Below are positions 29,760-39,220 of a stretch of 64,000 nt of DNA, piece after piece. Position numbers and translations under genes: made by a program. Origin of the DNA: Magnetospirillum sp. GTDB taxonomy: Bacteria > Pseudomonadota > Alphaproteobacteria > Rhodospirillales > Magnetospirillaceae. The first letter of the stretch is position 1, and each line of letters starts with the position of its first letter. The stretch spans positions 140,458-204,457 of the forward strand of contig JANQAI010000014.1 in NCBI GenBank assembly GCA_024707145.1, in the 5' to 3' direction. The notes under the pieces were generated by a model. It ran no database searches and was not told where the DNA came from. It saw only the letters and a list, made by a program, of their open reading frames with translations.

Positions 29760-31813
29760 CCGCCTTCTCCGCCATCACCCTGGCGCCCATGCTGCCCTGG
29801 CCCTGGCTGGCCGGCCTGGCGGCGCTGGCGCTCGCGGTATGGGGGCTGGCCCTGGCCCGCCGGGCGCGCGGCGCCTGGCTGCGGTCGCTGCCGCTGGCGG
29901 TGCTGCTGCTGGCCCTGCTCGACCCTCGGCTGGTCACCGAGGACCGCCGTCCCCTGCCCGAGATCGCCCTGGTGGTGGTGGACGACACCGCCTCGCAGGG
30001 CGTGGGCGAGCGGCGCGCCCAGACCGAGGCGGCGCTGGCGCAGGTGCGCGAGCGCTTGGCCCGCCAGCCCAATCTGGAGGTGCGGGTGGAACGGGTGAGC
30101 GGCCAGGGCGACGACGGCACCCGGCTGTTCGCCGCCGTGGACCGCGCCCTGGCCGACACGCCGCGCCGCCGGCTGGCCGGGGTGGTGATGATCACCGACG
30201 GCCGCGTGCACGATATCCCGCCGGACGCCGAGGCCAAGGAATTGGGCGCGCCCCTGCACGCCTTGATCACTGGCCGGCGCGACGAGCGCGACCGCCGCCT
30301 GGTGGTGACGCGCAGCCCCGGCTACGCCCTGGTGGGCAAGACAGCCACCATCGGCGTCATGGTGGCCGATCCGGGTTTCTCCGGCACGGTGCCGGTGGAG
30401 GTGCGGATCGACGGTCGGCCAGCGGCGTCCCTCCAGCTGCCGGCCAACCGTGAAAGCTCGGTGGAGGTGCCGGTGGGCCATGCCGGCACCACGGTGGTGG
30501 AACTGGCCGCCGCCCCCGGCCCCGGCGAGCTGACCCTGGCCAACAACCGCGCCGCCCTGGGCATCTCGGGGGTGCGCGACCGGCTGAAGGTGCTGTTGAT
30601 CTCGGGCGAGCCCCATGCCGGCGAGCGCGCCTGGCGCAACCTGCTGAAGGCCGACCCGGCGGTGGACCTGGTGCACTTCACCATCCTGCGGCCGCCGGAA
30701 AAGGACGACCGCACCCCCATCCGCGAACTGGCGCTGATCACCTTCCCCGTGCGCGAACTGTTCGAGGAAAAGCTGCGCGACTTCGATCTGGTGGTGTTCG
30801 ACCGCTATCGCCGCCGCGGCGTACTGGCGGGAGCCTATTACCAGGCGCTGGTGGATTACGTGAAGGCGGGCGGCGCCCTGCTGGCCGCGGCCGGGCCGGA
30901 ATTCTCGGAAGCGGGCGGGCTCTACGATTCGCCTCTGGGCGCGGTACTGCCGGCCGAGCCCACCGGCACCCTGGTGAACCAGGCCTTCGTCCCCAAGGTC
31001 ACCGAGTTGGGCCGCCGCCATCCGGTCACCGCCGCCCTGCCCGGCGACGGCGCCTGGGGCGAGTGGCTGCGCCAGATCGCGGTGATCCAGCATCGCGGCA
31101 GCGTGCTGCTGTCCGGGGCCGAGGGGAGGCCGCTGGTGATCCTGGACAAGGTGGGTGAGGGCCGCGTCGCCCAGGTGCTGTCCGACACCCTGTGGCTGTG
31201 GGCGCGCGGCTTCGAGGGCGGCGGCCCCCACGACGAATTGCTGCGCCGGCTGGCCCACTGGCTGATGAAGGAACCCGAGCTGGAGGAGGACTCCCTGGCC
31301 GCCGAGGTCAAGGGCGACAAACTGGAGGTGGTGCGCCGCTCGCTGGCGCCCGCGCCGGACTCCCTGACGGTCACCGCGCCGGACGGCCAGACCCGCACGC
31401 TGCCGCTGCAGGACCACGACGACGGCCGCGCCACCGCCAGCATGCCGGTGGACCAGCCCGGCCTGTGGCGGGTGGAGGACGGCGAGCGCACCGCCATCGC
31501 CGCCGCCGGCACGCTGGCGCCGCTGGAACAGTCCGAACTGACCGCCACCGCCGACACCCTGGCCCCCGCGGCCCAGGCCACCGGCGGCTCCGTCCGTTTC
31601 CTCGGCGAGGGCGGCGTGCCCGAATTCCGCCGGGTCAGCGCCGACCATGCCGGCCCCGGCCGCGCCGCCGCCGGCCGCGACTGGGCCGGGCTGGTGACGC
31701 GCGGCGACCACGTGGTGACCGGCGTGCGCGAAGTCTCGCTGCTGCCGGCTTTGGCCCTACTGGCCCTGGTGGTGGGAGGCCTGCTGGTCGCATGGCGTCG
31801 AGAAGGCCGCTGA
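29756..31813 (+). CDS. Large membrane protein, VWA/glutamine-amidotransferase-like
   Basis: 685 residues. Two N-terminal helices (WPWLAGLAALALAVWGLALA, SLPLAVLLLALLDPRL), a periplasmic VWA-like part (IALVVVDDTASQ, GVVMITDGRVHD), a class I glutamine-amidotransferase-like part (VKVLLISGEPHAGE is seen as VLLISGEPHAG; VKAGGALLAAAGPEF) and a final helix (LLPALALLALVVGGLLVAW). This is the usual last gene of MoxR-DUF58-DUF4159 operons. Function unresolved, probably cell-envelope related. Confidence 0.87.
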   Translation: MTAFSAITLAPMLPWPWLAGLAALALAVWGLALARRARGAWLRSLPLAVLLLALLDPRLVTEDRRPLPEIALVVVDDTASQGVGERRAQTEAALAQVRERLARQPNLEVRVERVSGQGDDGTRLFAAVDRALADTPRRRLAGVVMITDGRVHDIPPDAEAKELGAPLHALITGRRDERDRRLVVTRSPGYALVGKTATIGVMVADPGFSGTVPVEVRIDGRPAASLQLPANRESSVEVPVGHAGTTVVELAAAPGPGELTLANNRAALGISGVRDRLKVLLISGEPHAGERAWRNLLKADPAVDLVHFTILRPPEKDDRTPIRELALITFPVRELFEEKLRDFDLVVFDRYRRRGVLAGAYYQALVDYVKAGGALLAAAGPEFSEAGGLYDSPLGAVLPAEPTGTLVNQAFVPKVTELGRRHPVTAALPGDGAWGEWLRQIAVIQHRGSVLLSGAEGRPLVILDKVGEGRVAQVLSDTLWLWARGFEGGGPHDELLRRLAHWLMKEPELEEDSLAAEVKGDKLEVVRRSLAPAPDSLTVTAPDGQTRTLPLQDHDDGRATASMPVDQPGLWRVEDGERTAIAAAGTLAPLEQSELTATADTLAPAAQATGGSVRFLGEGGVPEFRRVSADHAGPGRAAAGRDWAGLVTRGDHVVTGVREVSLLPALALLALVVGGLLVAWRREGR

Positions 31814-31873
31814 CGCGGCGGGGCGCCGGGAAGGCCGCTGACGCGGCGGGGCGCCGGGAAGGCCGCTGACGCC
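31802..31873. repeat. 28-bp tandem repeat at the end of the MoxR operon
   Basis: Unit gaaggccgctgacgcggcgg followed by ggcgccgg, two full copies and a 15-base partial. The first copy contains the operon's final TGA (31811-31813), so slippage duplicated the coding end and stop into the trailer. Confidence 0.9.
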
Positions 31874-32002
31874 CCACCCCATACTTCAACAATACCGATT
31901 CGGCTGATCGTTTAGAGTCATTAACTATAGATTAAGACCTTCCGTCCGGATACACTGCCCCCCTAATCGCATGGACATCCGCAAACGGCAGGGGTAGTCA
32001 CA

Positions 32003-33211
32003 GTGGCGGAGTGGACTTCCGGTCGGGTCCTTGGGGGGAAACGGCCGAACGATCTGAAGCGGGTCTTGGCTCAGGCGCTGCCGGAATGGCAGGTGTTCGT
32101 GCGCCGCCGCGACGGTCGTGCCGAGCAGTTCACCATCAGCCGCCGGCGCCAGGTGGCGCTGCTGGCGGGCGCCGCCCTCCTGACCCTGTGGGCCGGCCTC
32201 GCCACCACCGCCCTGATCGACCAGCCCGAGCGCCTGGCCGCCAAAGAGCGCGAACTCGAAGAGATGATGGCCTCGACCCGCGCCGCCCAGGTCCGTCTGG
32301 CCTCGGCGGAAAAGCTGGTGGGCGACATCGCCCGCGAGGTGGACGAGGTCCACGGCAACCTGCTCACCCTGGCCGAGTCCTCGGACAGCCTGGCCAAGGA
32401 CCCGCCCGGCGCCAAGATGGCGCGCGGCGGCGCCAAGGCCCGGCTGGTGCCCGAGCCCGCCTATGACGACGGCGGCCAGCCGGGCGGCCCGGAAGCCAAC
32501 TCCATGCGCGAGCAGGTGCGCCGGCTGGAGGATTCGCTGGGCAAGCTGCGCAGCACCTATACCCGCGCCGCCCAGCAGACCGCCGACGCCGCCGCCAGCC
32601 GCATCAGCCAGACCGAGCAGCAGATCTCGCGCCTGGGCATCAGCGCCGAACGCCTGGTGCCGCCCAAGCGCTCCACCGGCGGCCAGGGCGGCCCGTTCAT
32701 CCCCGCCCCTGCCGACGACGACGACCGCTTCGCCATGGGCGCGCTGATCGAACGCATGCAGCATTGGAACGGCATGAAGGCGGCCATGCAGCGCCTGCCG
32801 TTGGCGATCCCCATCCATGGCCCATTCGAGCTGAACAGCGGCTTCGGCACCCGCGCCGACCCGCTGAACCACCGCTCGGCCATCCATGAAGGCCTGGATT
32901 TCGGCGCCCCCATCGGCACCCCGGTCTATGCCACCGGCGAAGGTGTGGTGACCCTGGCCGAGCCGTGGGACCGCTACGGCAACACCGTGGAAATCGACCA
33001 CGGCAACGGCGTCACCACCCGCTACGCCCACATGTCGCGCATCAAGGTCAAGGAAGGCCAGAGGGTCAACCGCTCCACCGTGGTCGGCCTGGTCGGCAAT
33101 ACCGGCCGCTCCACCGGCGCCCACCTGCACTACGAGGTGCGGGTCGCCGACGTGGCCAAGGATCCCATCAAATTCATCTCGGTAGGTCGCGATGCTCCGA
33201 AAACTCGCTAA
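32003..33211 (+). CDS. M23 family metallopeptidase with membrane anchor
   Basis: 402 residues from GTG. One N-terminal helix (QVALLAGAALLTLWAGLATTA), a periplasmic coiled coil to about residue 220, then an M23 (LytM) domain. Zinc ligands are visible: GFGTRADP with the first part of the site, HEGLDFGAPIGTPVYA (His and Asp) and GAHLHYEVR. Cuts peptidoglycan cross-bridges or controls amidases. Its last 20 bases overlap the bactofilin start; bactofilins often scaffold M23 enzymes. Confidence 0.94.
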   Translation: MAEWTSGRVLGGKRPNDLKRVLAQALPEWQVFVRRRDGRAEQFTISRRRQVALLAGAALLTLWAGLATTALIDQPERLAAKERELEEMMASTRAAQVRLASAEKLVGDIAREVDEVHGNLLTLAESSDSLAKDPPGAKMARGGAKARLVPEPAYDDGGQPGGPEANSMREQVRRLEDSLGKLRSTYTRAAQQTADAAASRISQTEQQISRLGISAERLVPPKRSTGGQGGPFIPAPADDDDRFAMGALIERMQHWNGMKAAMQRLPLAIPIHGPFELNSGFGTRADPLNHRSAIHEGLDFGAPIGTPVYATGEGVVTLAEPWDRYGNTVEIDHGNGVTTRYAHMSRIKVKEGQRVNRSTVVGLVGNTGRSTGAHLHYEVRVADVAKDPIKFISVGRDAPKTR

Positions 33212-33659
33212 GGGCACCTCGGGCTTGGGCGGCGGCTCCTCCGGCCGCGCCACCATTCCGCTGTCGGTCATCGGCCCCGACGTGCGCATCGTCGGCGACA
33301 TCATCACCCAGGGCGAGATGCAGATCGACGGCCAAGTGGACGGCGATATCACCTGCCAGACCCTGGTGGTGGGCGAAGGCGCCCGTATCAGCGGCGAAGT
33401 CACCGCCGACAGCGTCCGCGTGCACGGCCAGCTGACCGGCAAGATCAACGCCAACACCGTGGCCATCGCCAAATCGGCCCAGGTGGTGGGCGACATCACC
33501 CACGAAACCCTGGAGATCGAGGCCGGCGGCCACCTGGAAGGCCACCTGATCCACAAGACCCCGCGCCCGGCCCAGACCGCCACCCCGGCGCTGGAGGCGC
33601 CGCGCCCGGCCGTGACGGCGTTCCGGCCCGAGCCGGTGCAGGACGAGGCGGCGCAATAG
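33192..33659 (+). CDS. Bactofilin
   Basis: 155 residues. A right-handed beta-helix of short repeats: VIGPDVRIVGDIITQGEMQIDGQVDGDI, quoted here as VIGPDVRIVGDI and DGQVDGDI, then VVGEGARISGEV and VAIAKSAQVVGDI. Flexible Pro-rich C-tail. Bactofilins polymerise on the membrane and position wall enzymes. Translationally coupled to the M23 peptidase. Confidence 0.96.
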   Translation: MLRKLAKGTSGLGGGSSGRATIPLSVIGPDVRIVGDIITQGEMQIDGQVDGDITCQTLVVGEGARISGEVTADSVRVHGQLTGKINANTVAIAKSAQVVGDITHETLEIEAGGHLEGHLIHKTPRPAQTATPALEAPRPAVTAFRPEPVQDEAAQ

Positions 33660-33702
33660 CACCCCTTGATTTGGCTGGCGCCCACGCCCACCATGGCGGG
33701 CG

Positions 33703-34668
33703 ATGATCACGCTGTATACCCGCACCGACGGCCGCCTGCTGCGCGGTGGCCCAGAGATCCTCGGCCCCGACGCGCTGTGGATCGACCTGCTGTCGCCCAC
33801 CCCCGAGGAGGAGGACGCGGTCGAGGCGCTGATCGGCGCCGACGTGCCCACTCGCGAGGAGATGCAGGAGATCGAGGTCTCCAGCCGGCTGTCGCGCGAT
33901 GGTGACCACCTGACCATGACGGCACCGGTGCTGACCAATTCCACCGGCATCAATCCGCAGAACGTGGCCATGACCTTCATCCTGGCCGGCGACCGCCTGA
34001 TCACCGTGCGCTACGGCACTCCCCAGGCGGTGGCCGCCTACATGGCACGGCTGGAGCGCGGACGCCCGCCCGCCGGCGGCGCCGGGGAGGTCCTGCTGAG
34101 TCTGATCGAAGGCATCGTCGACCGCCTGGCCGACGTGCTGGAACGCATCGCCGCCGAGCAGGACGCCATCTCGCACCGCATCTTCCACCACCCCAACCGC
34201 CAGCGCCGGCGGTCGAGTTCACGCGAGCTGGAGGTGATGCTGCGCACCATCGGCCGGGGCGGCGACCTGCAATCCAAGGCACATGACACCATCATGGGCC
34301 TGCGCCGGGTGATCGCCTTCCTGCCCGAGGAGGAACTGGGCCTGCGCGACGGCCGGGCACGGTTGAAGACCATCGGCCGCGACCTGCAATCCCTGGCCGA
34401 GTACGCCGCCTTCCTGGCCAACAAGGTGGCCTTCCTGCTGGATGCCACGCTGGGCATCATCAACATCCAGCAGAACCATATCATCAAGCTGTTCTCGGTG
34501 ATGGCGGTGCTGCTGATGCCGCCCACCCTGGTGGCCAGCATCTACGGCATGAACTTCCACCACATGCCCGAACTGGACTGGGTGTGGGGCTATCCGCTGG
34601 TGCTGGGCTTGATGGTGGCGGCAGCGCTGATCCCGTTCTGGCTGTTCAAGCGCAAGGGCTGGATGTAG
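33703..34668 (+). CDS. CorA-family divalent cation transporter
   Basis: 321 residues. Long cytoplasmic N-domain, stalk helix, then two C-terminal membrane helices. The selectivity signature is YGMNF before helix two; HHMPELDWVWGYP is the periplasmic loop. Ends with the basic KRKGWM typical of CorA. Mg2+ (or Co/Ni/Zn in ZntB-like members) transport. Confidence 0.95.
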   Translation: MITLYTRTDGRLLRGGPEILGPDALWIDLLSPTPEEEDAVEALIGADVPTREEMQEIEVSSRLSRDGDHLTMTAPVLTNSTGINPQNVAMTFILAGDRLITVRYGTPQAVAAYMARLERGRPPAGGAGEVLLSLIEGIVDRLADVLERIAAEQDAISHRIFHHPNRQRRRSSSRELEVMLRTIGRGGDLQSKAHDTIMGLRRVIAFLPEEELGLRDGRARLKTIGRDLQSLAEYAAFLANKVAFLLDATLGIINIQQNHIIKLFSVMAVLLMPPTLVASIYGMNFHHMPELDWVWGYPLVLGLMVAAALIPFWLFKRKGWM

Positions 34669-34729
34669 CGCGGAAAGCCGCCCCCGGTTCCCCGGAGACG
34701 GCGCGCCGCGTATGGCGGGGCAGGGAAAC

Positions 34730-34999
34730 TCAGACCTTGGCGGCGACCTTTTCCGCCGGAACGGCCTTCGGCTTGGCGGCGGCTTTCGGCTTGGCCGGAG
34801 CCTTCGCCTTGGCCGGCGCGGCTGCCTTTTCCACCTTGGGCCTGGCTGGAGCCTTGGGCTTGGCGGCGGCCTTCGGCTTCGACGCCTTCACCGCCTTTTC
34901 AGCCTGGAACCAGAATTCCTGGTCGCGGCCATGGGGGCTTCCCGCCTCCTGCCACAGCCGGTACGCCACATCCTTGATCTTTTCCTTCTCCGCACTCAT
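34730..34999 (-). CDS. DUF2934 protein with Ala/Lys/Pro tail
   Basis: 89 residues. The N-terminal 35 residues are a DUF2934 domain (IKDVAYRLWQEAGSPHGRDQ, EFWFQAE). The rest is a lysine-, alanine- and proline-rich repeat (KPKAAAKPKAPARPK) like histone-H1-type bacterial tails, suggesting nucleic acid contact. Role unknown. Confidence 0.85.
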   Translation of the reverse strand: MSAEKEKIKDVAYRLWQEAGSPHGRDQEFWFQAEKAVKASKPKAAAKPKAPARPKVEKAAAPAKAKAPAKPKAAAKPKAVPAEKVAAKV

Positions 35000-35141
35000 C
35001 GCTCGGTTCCCCCGGGGTGCTGGTCTCGGATGTGGAAAACTCTAGCCCAGGACGGCAGGCTCGACAATCCCCGGCGGGACTTGCCGCTTGCATGGGCGCA
35101 CGAAACTGGGAAAACTCGCCACGCCATTGGAGGGGGCGAGG

Positions 35142-36512
35142 ATGGGATCAGCCAAACGCGGCATGCGGTTCGGTGACGCCGGCCAGGCCATGGCTGCGGG
35201 CAATGCCGCCTGGGCGGCCGGCCGCGTCGACGAGGCGGCGGCGGCCTTCGCCCATGCCGCCCTGCTGGCGCCCGACCAGACGCAGGCCCATTCCAACCTG
35301 GGCGTGGCGTTGCGCCGGATGGGCCGGGTCGAGGCCGCCGTGGCCAGCTATGGCCGCGCCCTGGCGCTGTCCCCCGACGATCCCGCCCTGCATTCCAACC
35401 TGGGCAACGCGTTGCGCGCCCTGGGTCGGCTGGAGCAGGCGGAACACCACCTGTCCCTCGCCCACGCGGCCGCCCCCGACCAGCCGTCCTTCGCCTACAA
35501 CCTGGCCCTGGTGATCCGCGACCGCCATCGGTCGGCAGAGGCGCGCGAGCGCATGGCGGCGCTGGCCGCTGCGGACCCCGGCAATGCGGATTACGGCTGG
35601 GACCTGGCGCTGACCGACCTTTACCTGAGGGATTACGAACGCGGCTTCGCCGGCTACGAGGCACGCTGGGGCCTGGCCCGCACCCATCGGCGCGACCTGC
35701 CGGGCGAACGCTGGCAACCCGGCGCCGCGCTGGCCGGCAAGCGGGTGCTGATCGCCGCCGAGCAGGGTTTCGGCGACGCCCTGCAATTCGCCCGCTTCCT
35801 GCCCGAGGTGGCGCGGCGATGCGACGGGCTGGTCCTCGAATGCCAGCCCGAATTGCTGGCGCTGTTCGCGGCCGTTCCGGGCGTGGCCCAGGTGGTGACC
35901 AAGGGCGCCGCCCTGCCCGCCTACGACCTGTGGGCCCCCATGATGAGCCTGGCCTGGCTGCTGGGCGTGAGTTGGCAGACGCTGCCGGCACCGCCCGCCT
36001 ATCTGTCGCCCCCGGCGCCGCTGGCCAAGCCGCTGGGCCGCCCGCCGGGCAGCCGGATGAACGTGGGGCTGATCTGGGCCGGCAAGACCAATCCGCGCGA
36101 CCGCTCGTGGCCGCTGGAACAGCTGCTGCCGCTGATGGAGGACCCGCGGGTGGCGTGGTGGAGCCTGCAGATGGGCGAGCGCACCGCCGACCTGGCCCGG
36201 CTGGGCGTCGGCCATCTGGTGCGCGACCTGGGTCCTCAGCTGACGGATTTCGCCACCACCGCCGCAGTGATGGCCGAACTGGACCTGATCGTCACCATCG
36301 ACAGCGCCCCTGCCCACTTGGCCGGCGCGCTGGGCCGCCCCACCTGGGTGCTGCTGCGCTACGTCAGCGACTGGCGCTGGCTGGACGAGGGCGACACCTG
36401 CGCCTGGTATCCCACCATGCGCCTGTTCCGCCAGCCCCGGCCCGACGACTTCTCCACCCCGGTGGCGTGGATGAAGGCGGCGCTGACGGAAGAACTCCGC
36501 CCCGCCCCCTGA
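35142..36512 (+). CDS. TPR and glycosyltransferase-like protein
   Basis: 456 residues. Residues 1-160 hold about four TPR units (HSNLGVALRRMGRVEAAVAS; HSNLGNALRALGRLEQAEHH). The C-terminal half resembles GT9/GT41-like folds: LIAAEQGFGDALQFARFLP, VGLIWAGKTNPRDRSW and TIDSAPAHLAGALGRPTWVLL. Such proteins are common next to flagellar or surface glycosylation genes. ATG 35142 has GGAGG upstream. It borders the phage-like locus. Confidence 0.85.
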   Translation: MGSAKRGMRFGDAGQAMAAGNAAWAAGRVDEAAAAFAHAALLAPDQTQAHSNLGVALRRMGRVEAAVASYGRALALSPDDPALHSNLGNALRALGRLEQAEHHLSLAHAAAPDQPSFAYNLALVIRDRHRSAEARERMAALAAADPGNADYGWDLALTDLYLRDYERGFAGYEARWGLARTHRRDLPGERWQPGAALAGKRVLIAAEQGFGDALQFARFLPEVARRCDGLVLECQPELLALFAAVPGVAQVVTKGAALPAYDLWAPMMSLAWLLGVSWQTLPAPPAYLSPPAPLAKPLGRPPGSRMNVGLIWAGKTNPRDRSWPLEQLLPLMEDPRVAWWSLQMGERTADLARLGVGHLVRDLGPQLTDFATTAAVMAELDLIVTIDSAPAHLAGALGRPTWVLLRYVSDWRWLDEGDTCAWYPTMRLFRQPRPDDFSTPVAWMKAALTEELRPAP

Positions 36513-36536
36513 AGGAGCGGGGCGGCCCCGTTCGAA

Positions 36537-37331
36537 TCAGGCCTTGATGATGAAGGTCAGCACCAGGGACGGCTGCATGACGTTATGAGCGCCGCCGCCG
36601 CCGGTGGCGGAGGTGATGATCGTCCCGCCGATCTCGCCGGAGACGCCGCCGGTGGGGCTGTCGAACCCCACCTCGACGCTGGTGGTCCAGGTGAAGCTGT
36701 GGTCATGGCTGGGCAGCTCCGCCACGGTCAGCACATGCGCCTCCTCGCCCACTTTCTGTCCGAGGGAACGGTCGCTCAGGCCGATGCCCTGGCCGACACC
36801 GATGGGCGCACGGCCGCGCAGGTCCGGCAGGTTGAAGGTGGTGGCCCCGTCACCGTTGCCGAAGACGGTACCGATGGTGGCGAACAGCGCGGCATAGGTG
36901 GTGCGGCTGACGGCCCCGCCGTCGCACAGCAGCCAGCCGGACGGCGCGGTCGAGGCCGCGAACATGCGGACTTCCCCGGTGATGCCGCCGCCGTCGATGC
37001 GCAGGCGCTGGAAACCGTCCGGGTCGGTCACCGTTTCCAGGCTGACGCCCGCCCCCGCCAGCAGCTTGTCGGCCAACTGGCCGGGCGCCGCATCCAGCGC
37101 GGTCACCGTGACGGTGCCGCGATGGCGCAGGGTGACGGTCTGGCCGGCAGCGGGCGGATTGTCGAAGACGACGGCGCCACCATCGATGCTGGCCTGGCCG
37201 CGCACCGAATAATCGCCGGCCTGAATGATGCCGTCCAGCAGCACCTGGCAATCATCCTGGCCGTCAATGGCGAAAGGGAACGGGAAAACGCTGGTGGTGC
37301 CGTTGGCGGTATAGTCGACTTGCATGGTCAT
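36537..37331 (-). CDS. Tail fibre with collar domain
   Basis: 264 residues. N-terminal ~110 residues are the fibre-anchor domain shared by six genes here (VDYTANGTTSVFPFPFAI, DDCQVLLDGIIQAGDY, LADKLLAG). The rest is a phage tail collar domain: GWLLCDGGAVSRTTYAALFA, FNLPDLRGRAPIG, and a C-terminal trimer end LVLTFIIKA. It binds host surface structures at a virion's tail. ATG 37331 follows AAGGAAAGG. Last gene of the locus. Confidence 0.9.
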   Translation of the reverse strand: MTMQVDYTANGTTSVFPFPFAIDGQDDCQVLLDGIIQAGDYSVRGQASIDGGAVVFDNPPAAGQTVTLRHRGTVTVTALDAAPGQLADKLLAGAGVSLETVTDPDGFQRLRIDGGGITGEVRMFAASTAPSGWLLCDGGAVSRTTYAALFATIGTVFGNGDGATTFNLPDLRGRAPIGVGQGIGLSDRSLGQKVGEEAHVLTVAELPSHDHSFTWTTSVEVGFDSPTGGVSGEIGGTIITSATGGGGAHNVMQPSLVLTFIIKA

Positions 37332-37354
37332 GGCTCTGCCTTTCCTTCAGAAAA

Positions 37355-37373
37355 GCCCGCCTGATACGGCGGA
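37355..37373 (-). terminator. Intrinsic terminator T1
   Basis: On the minus strand GTCCGCC-gtatca-GGCGGGC followed by TTTT, just upstream of the collar fibre gene. It closes the fibre gene before it. Confidence 0.75.
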
Positions 37374-37516
37374 CTTCCTCCCCCTCCCCGAGAGCGGGAA
37401 GACCGTGCGGACGGATTGCCGCACGTAACTGTAGAGTTTTTGACAGAACATGTCACTTGACGTTGCCGAGGCAACCAAAGCCTCAGTGCTGGCCGAACTG
37501 GTGGAACAGATAGACC

Positions 37517-38575
37517 TTAGGTACGCGGCGCGGAAGAGAGGCTGAGACCGACGACGCCGGTTTCACCACCAGCCATCTCGACATAGGTCCGGATGCCGAA
37601 ACTGCTGGCACCTTCCGTCACCGACAACGCCCGGCCAGAACTGAAAGCGGCACAGGTGTTCGGGCCCGCAACCTGCGTGCTGACGCTGGGCGAACAGGCG
37701 ATGCCGTCGCGATGAACGGTAATCCCGACATAGCCGTAGGGTGCCGCGTGCACCACATTGCCGCAGACCAGGATATTGATCACTTCTCCGTCCCATGCCA
37801 GCACGTCGACGACCGGCTCATGCACGACCCAGGCTGAGGAGATGATCGTTCAGTGTGTAAACGGGGACGTTGGAATAGGCCGACAGCCCCGGATCGTTGA
37901 ACCATGAGCGGACCCACCGGCGCGCCTCGTCGTCCACGAACTGAATGCCTGCGTCGTCCGCCTTCACCCTGATGCCGAACGGGCTGACCGCTGCCGTGCC
38001 GGTGGGGCTGAGGACGACAGCATCGACCACGCCGTCAGCGTCGAGGTCGGCGGCATAGACGTAGTAGGTGCAATTGGCGGCGAGGGCGGCGTTGCCCACA
38101 CTTACACCTTCGTCGGGAATCAGGCAGGCCTTGCCATTGACGACAAGGCTGCCGCCATTCCAGGGAAGCAGACGCAAGGTGGTCGACGACGTCCGCAACA
38201 ACCTGCATTTGCCGTGAAGCTTGATTACCTCCTTCAGCATCTGCTCCGACGCATCCACCTCGGCTTTCGAATACACCCCGACATTGGCCCGGGCAGCCGC
38301 CTTGTCGGCAACATCGGCCAGATTTTCGTCCTTGACCAGGAACGGCACTTACAGCGGCACCTTGATACGGGCCAGCCGGATGACGGCACCTTCAAACGGA
38401 GCCGTGCGAATTCGACCATTCCGCCATTGCCGCCGCCCAAACCCCGAACGACGAAGGTGCCGGACGGCGTCGCGCCATCAATCTGAACCCGCAGATCGGA
38501 CAGCTCGAAGACAGGGAAATCAAAGCCGAACGCGGTCCGGCAGCCATCGGCGGTGTACTCGATGAAATGAGGCAT
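37517..38575 (-). pseudogene. Tail fibre gene broken in three places
   Basis: Reads as one fibre of about 350 residues if repaired. N-terminal anchor (IEYTADGCRTAFGFDF, LRVQIDG) from ATG 38575; one base missing near 38410; an in-frame TAA at about 38349-38351; then a central part (VKDENLADVADKAAARANVG); then an extra C in CAGCCTGG near 37840; then a C-terminal domain (VVHAAPYGYVGITVHRDG). The last domain is shared with the fragment at 39221-39448. The stop could be a real nonsense mutation; the other two changes look like sequence errors. Decay and error cannot be separated here. Confidence 0.7.
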
Positions 38576-38587
38576 GATCGTTCTCCA

Positions 38588-38616
38588 GAAAAAAGCCCGC
38601 CGACAATCGGCGGGCT
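38588..38616 (-). terminator. Intrinsic terminator T2
   Basis: AGCCCGCCGA/TCGGCGGGCT stem (38594-38616), three-base loop, T-run on the minus strand. It lies between the holin stop and the broken fibre start. Confidence 0.8.
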
Positions 38617-38643
38617 GGGAGCAAGGGCAGACCGGGGCGGGAG

Positions 38644-39078
38644 CTAACGCGCCACGCCCGCCTTCTTCTCGGCGGTGCGCAGCCAGCTCATGCCGAGCAG
38701 CGAGCCCACTAGGCCGAGGATATCGCCGATGCCCATTTCGGGCATGGGCGGCAGGGCCTGCTGGCCCCAGGCGGCGGCGCACCACATGGCGGTGCCCACC
38801 ACGAAACGCGGGATGTAGTAGACCGCCAGCGAGGCGGCGCAGACCCAGCCTATGGCGGGCCGCCAGCCGGCGACGAAGACCGAGGAACTGGCCGCCTCGA
38901 TCTTGTTGAGTTCCACCTGCAACTCGTCCTGATGCTGCTTGAGCTTCTCCAGCACCGCCTGCGCCTGCAGGCGCTCGTCGTCGCTGGTGAACAGGCGATC
39001 GAACAGGCTGCCCAGCGCCTCGATGGGCTTGGCGACGGCCTCGCCGCCGGCACCGAGCATGGTTCCCAGGATGGACAT
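38644..39078 (-). CDS. 3TM holin of the gene-transfer-release type
   Basis: 144 residues. An amphipathic N-terminal region (MLGAGGEAVAKPIEALGSLF) and coil (LEKLKQHQDELQVELNKIEA) precede hydrophobic segments WRPAIGWVCAASLAVYYIP, VVGTAMWCAAAWGQQAL and GDILGLVGSLLGMSWLR. This matches the Pfam family called 3TM holin for gene-transfer release. Holins make inner-membrane holes for lysis. Start ATG 39078 (MSILGTML). Sits near the SleB-type hydrolase as a lysis pair. Confidence 0.85.
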   Translation of the reverse strand: MSILGTMLGAGGEAVAKPIEALGSLFDRLFTSDDERLQAQAVLEKLKQHQDELQVELNKIEAASSSVFVAGWRPAIGWVCAASLAVYYIPRFVVGTAMWCAAAWGQQALPPMPEMGIGDILGLVGSLLGMSWLRTAEKKAGVAR

Positions 39079-39094
39079 GGCCGTACTCCTCATC

Positions 39095-39130
39095 AAAAGA
39101 AAAACCCCGCCGCAGCGCACCACGGCGGGG
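39095..39130 (-). terminator. Intrinsic terminator T3
   Basis: CCCCGCCG (39105-39112) and CGGCGGGG (39123-39130), with a T-rich run (plus-strand aaaagaaaaa) following on the minus strand. Upstream of the holin gene. Confidence 0.75.
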
Positions 39131-39220
39131 TTGCGGAACAGAACCCGGATGGGGGATCGCCTGGAGCACGCATCATCCTCGCCCCGTCGGCCGGCGAACT
39201 GCCGGCGGGGCGAGGCCAGG

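Noticed and set aside
36514..36536. Phage attachment site at the left edge
   Set aside because: No tRNA and no direct repeat shared with the right edge near 58.4 kb could be seen.
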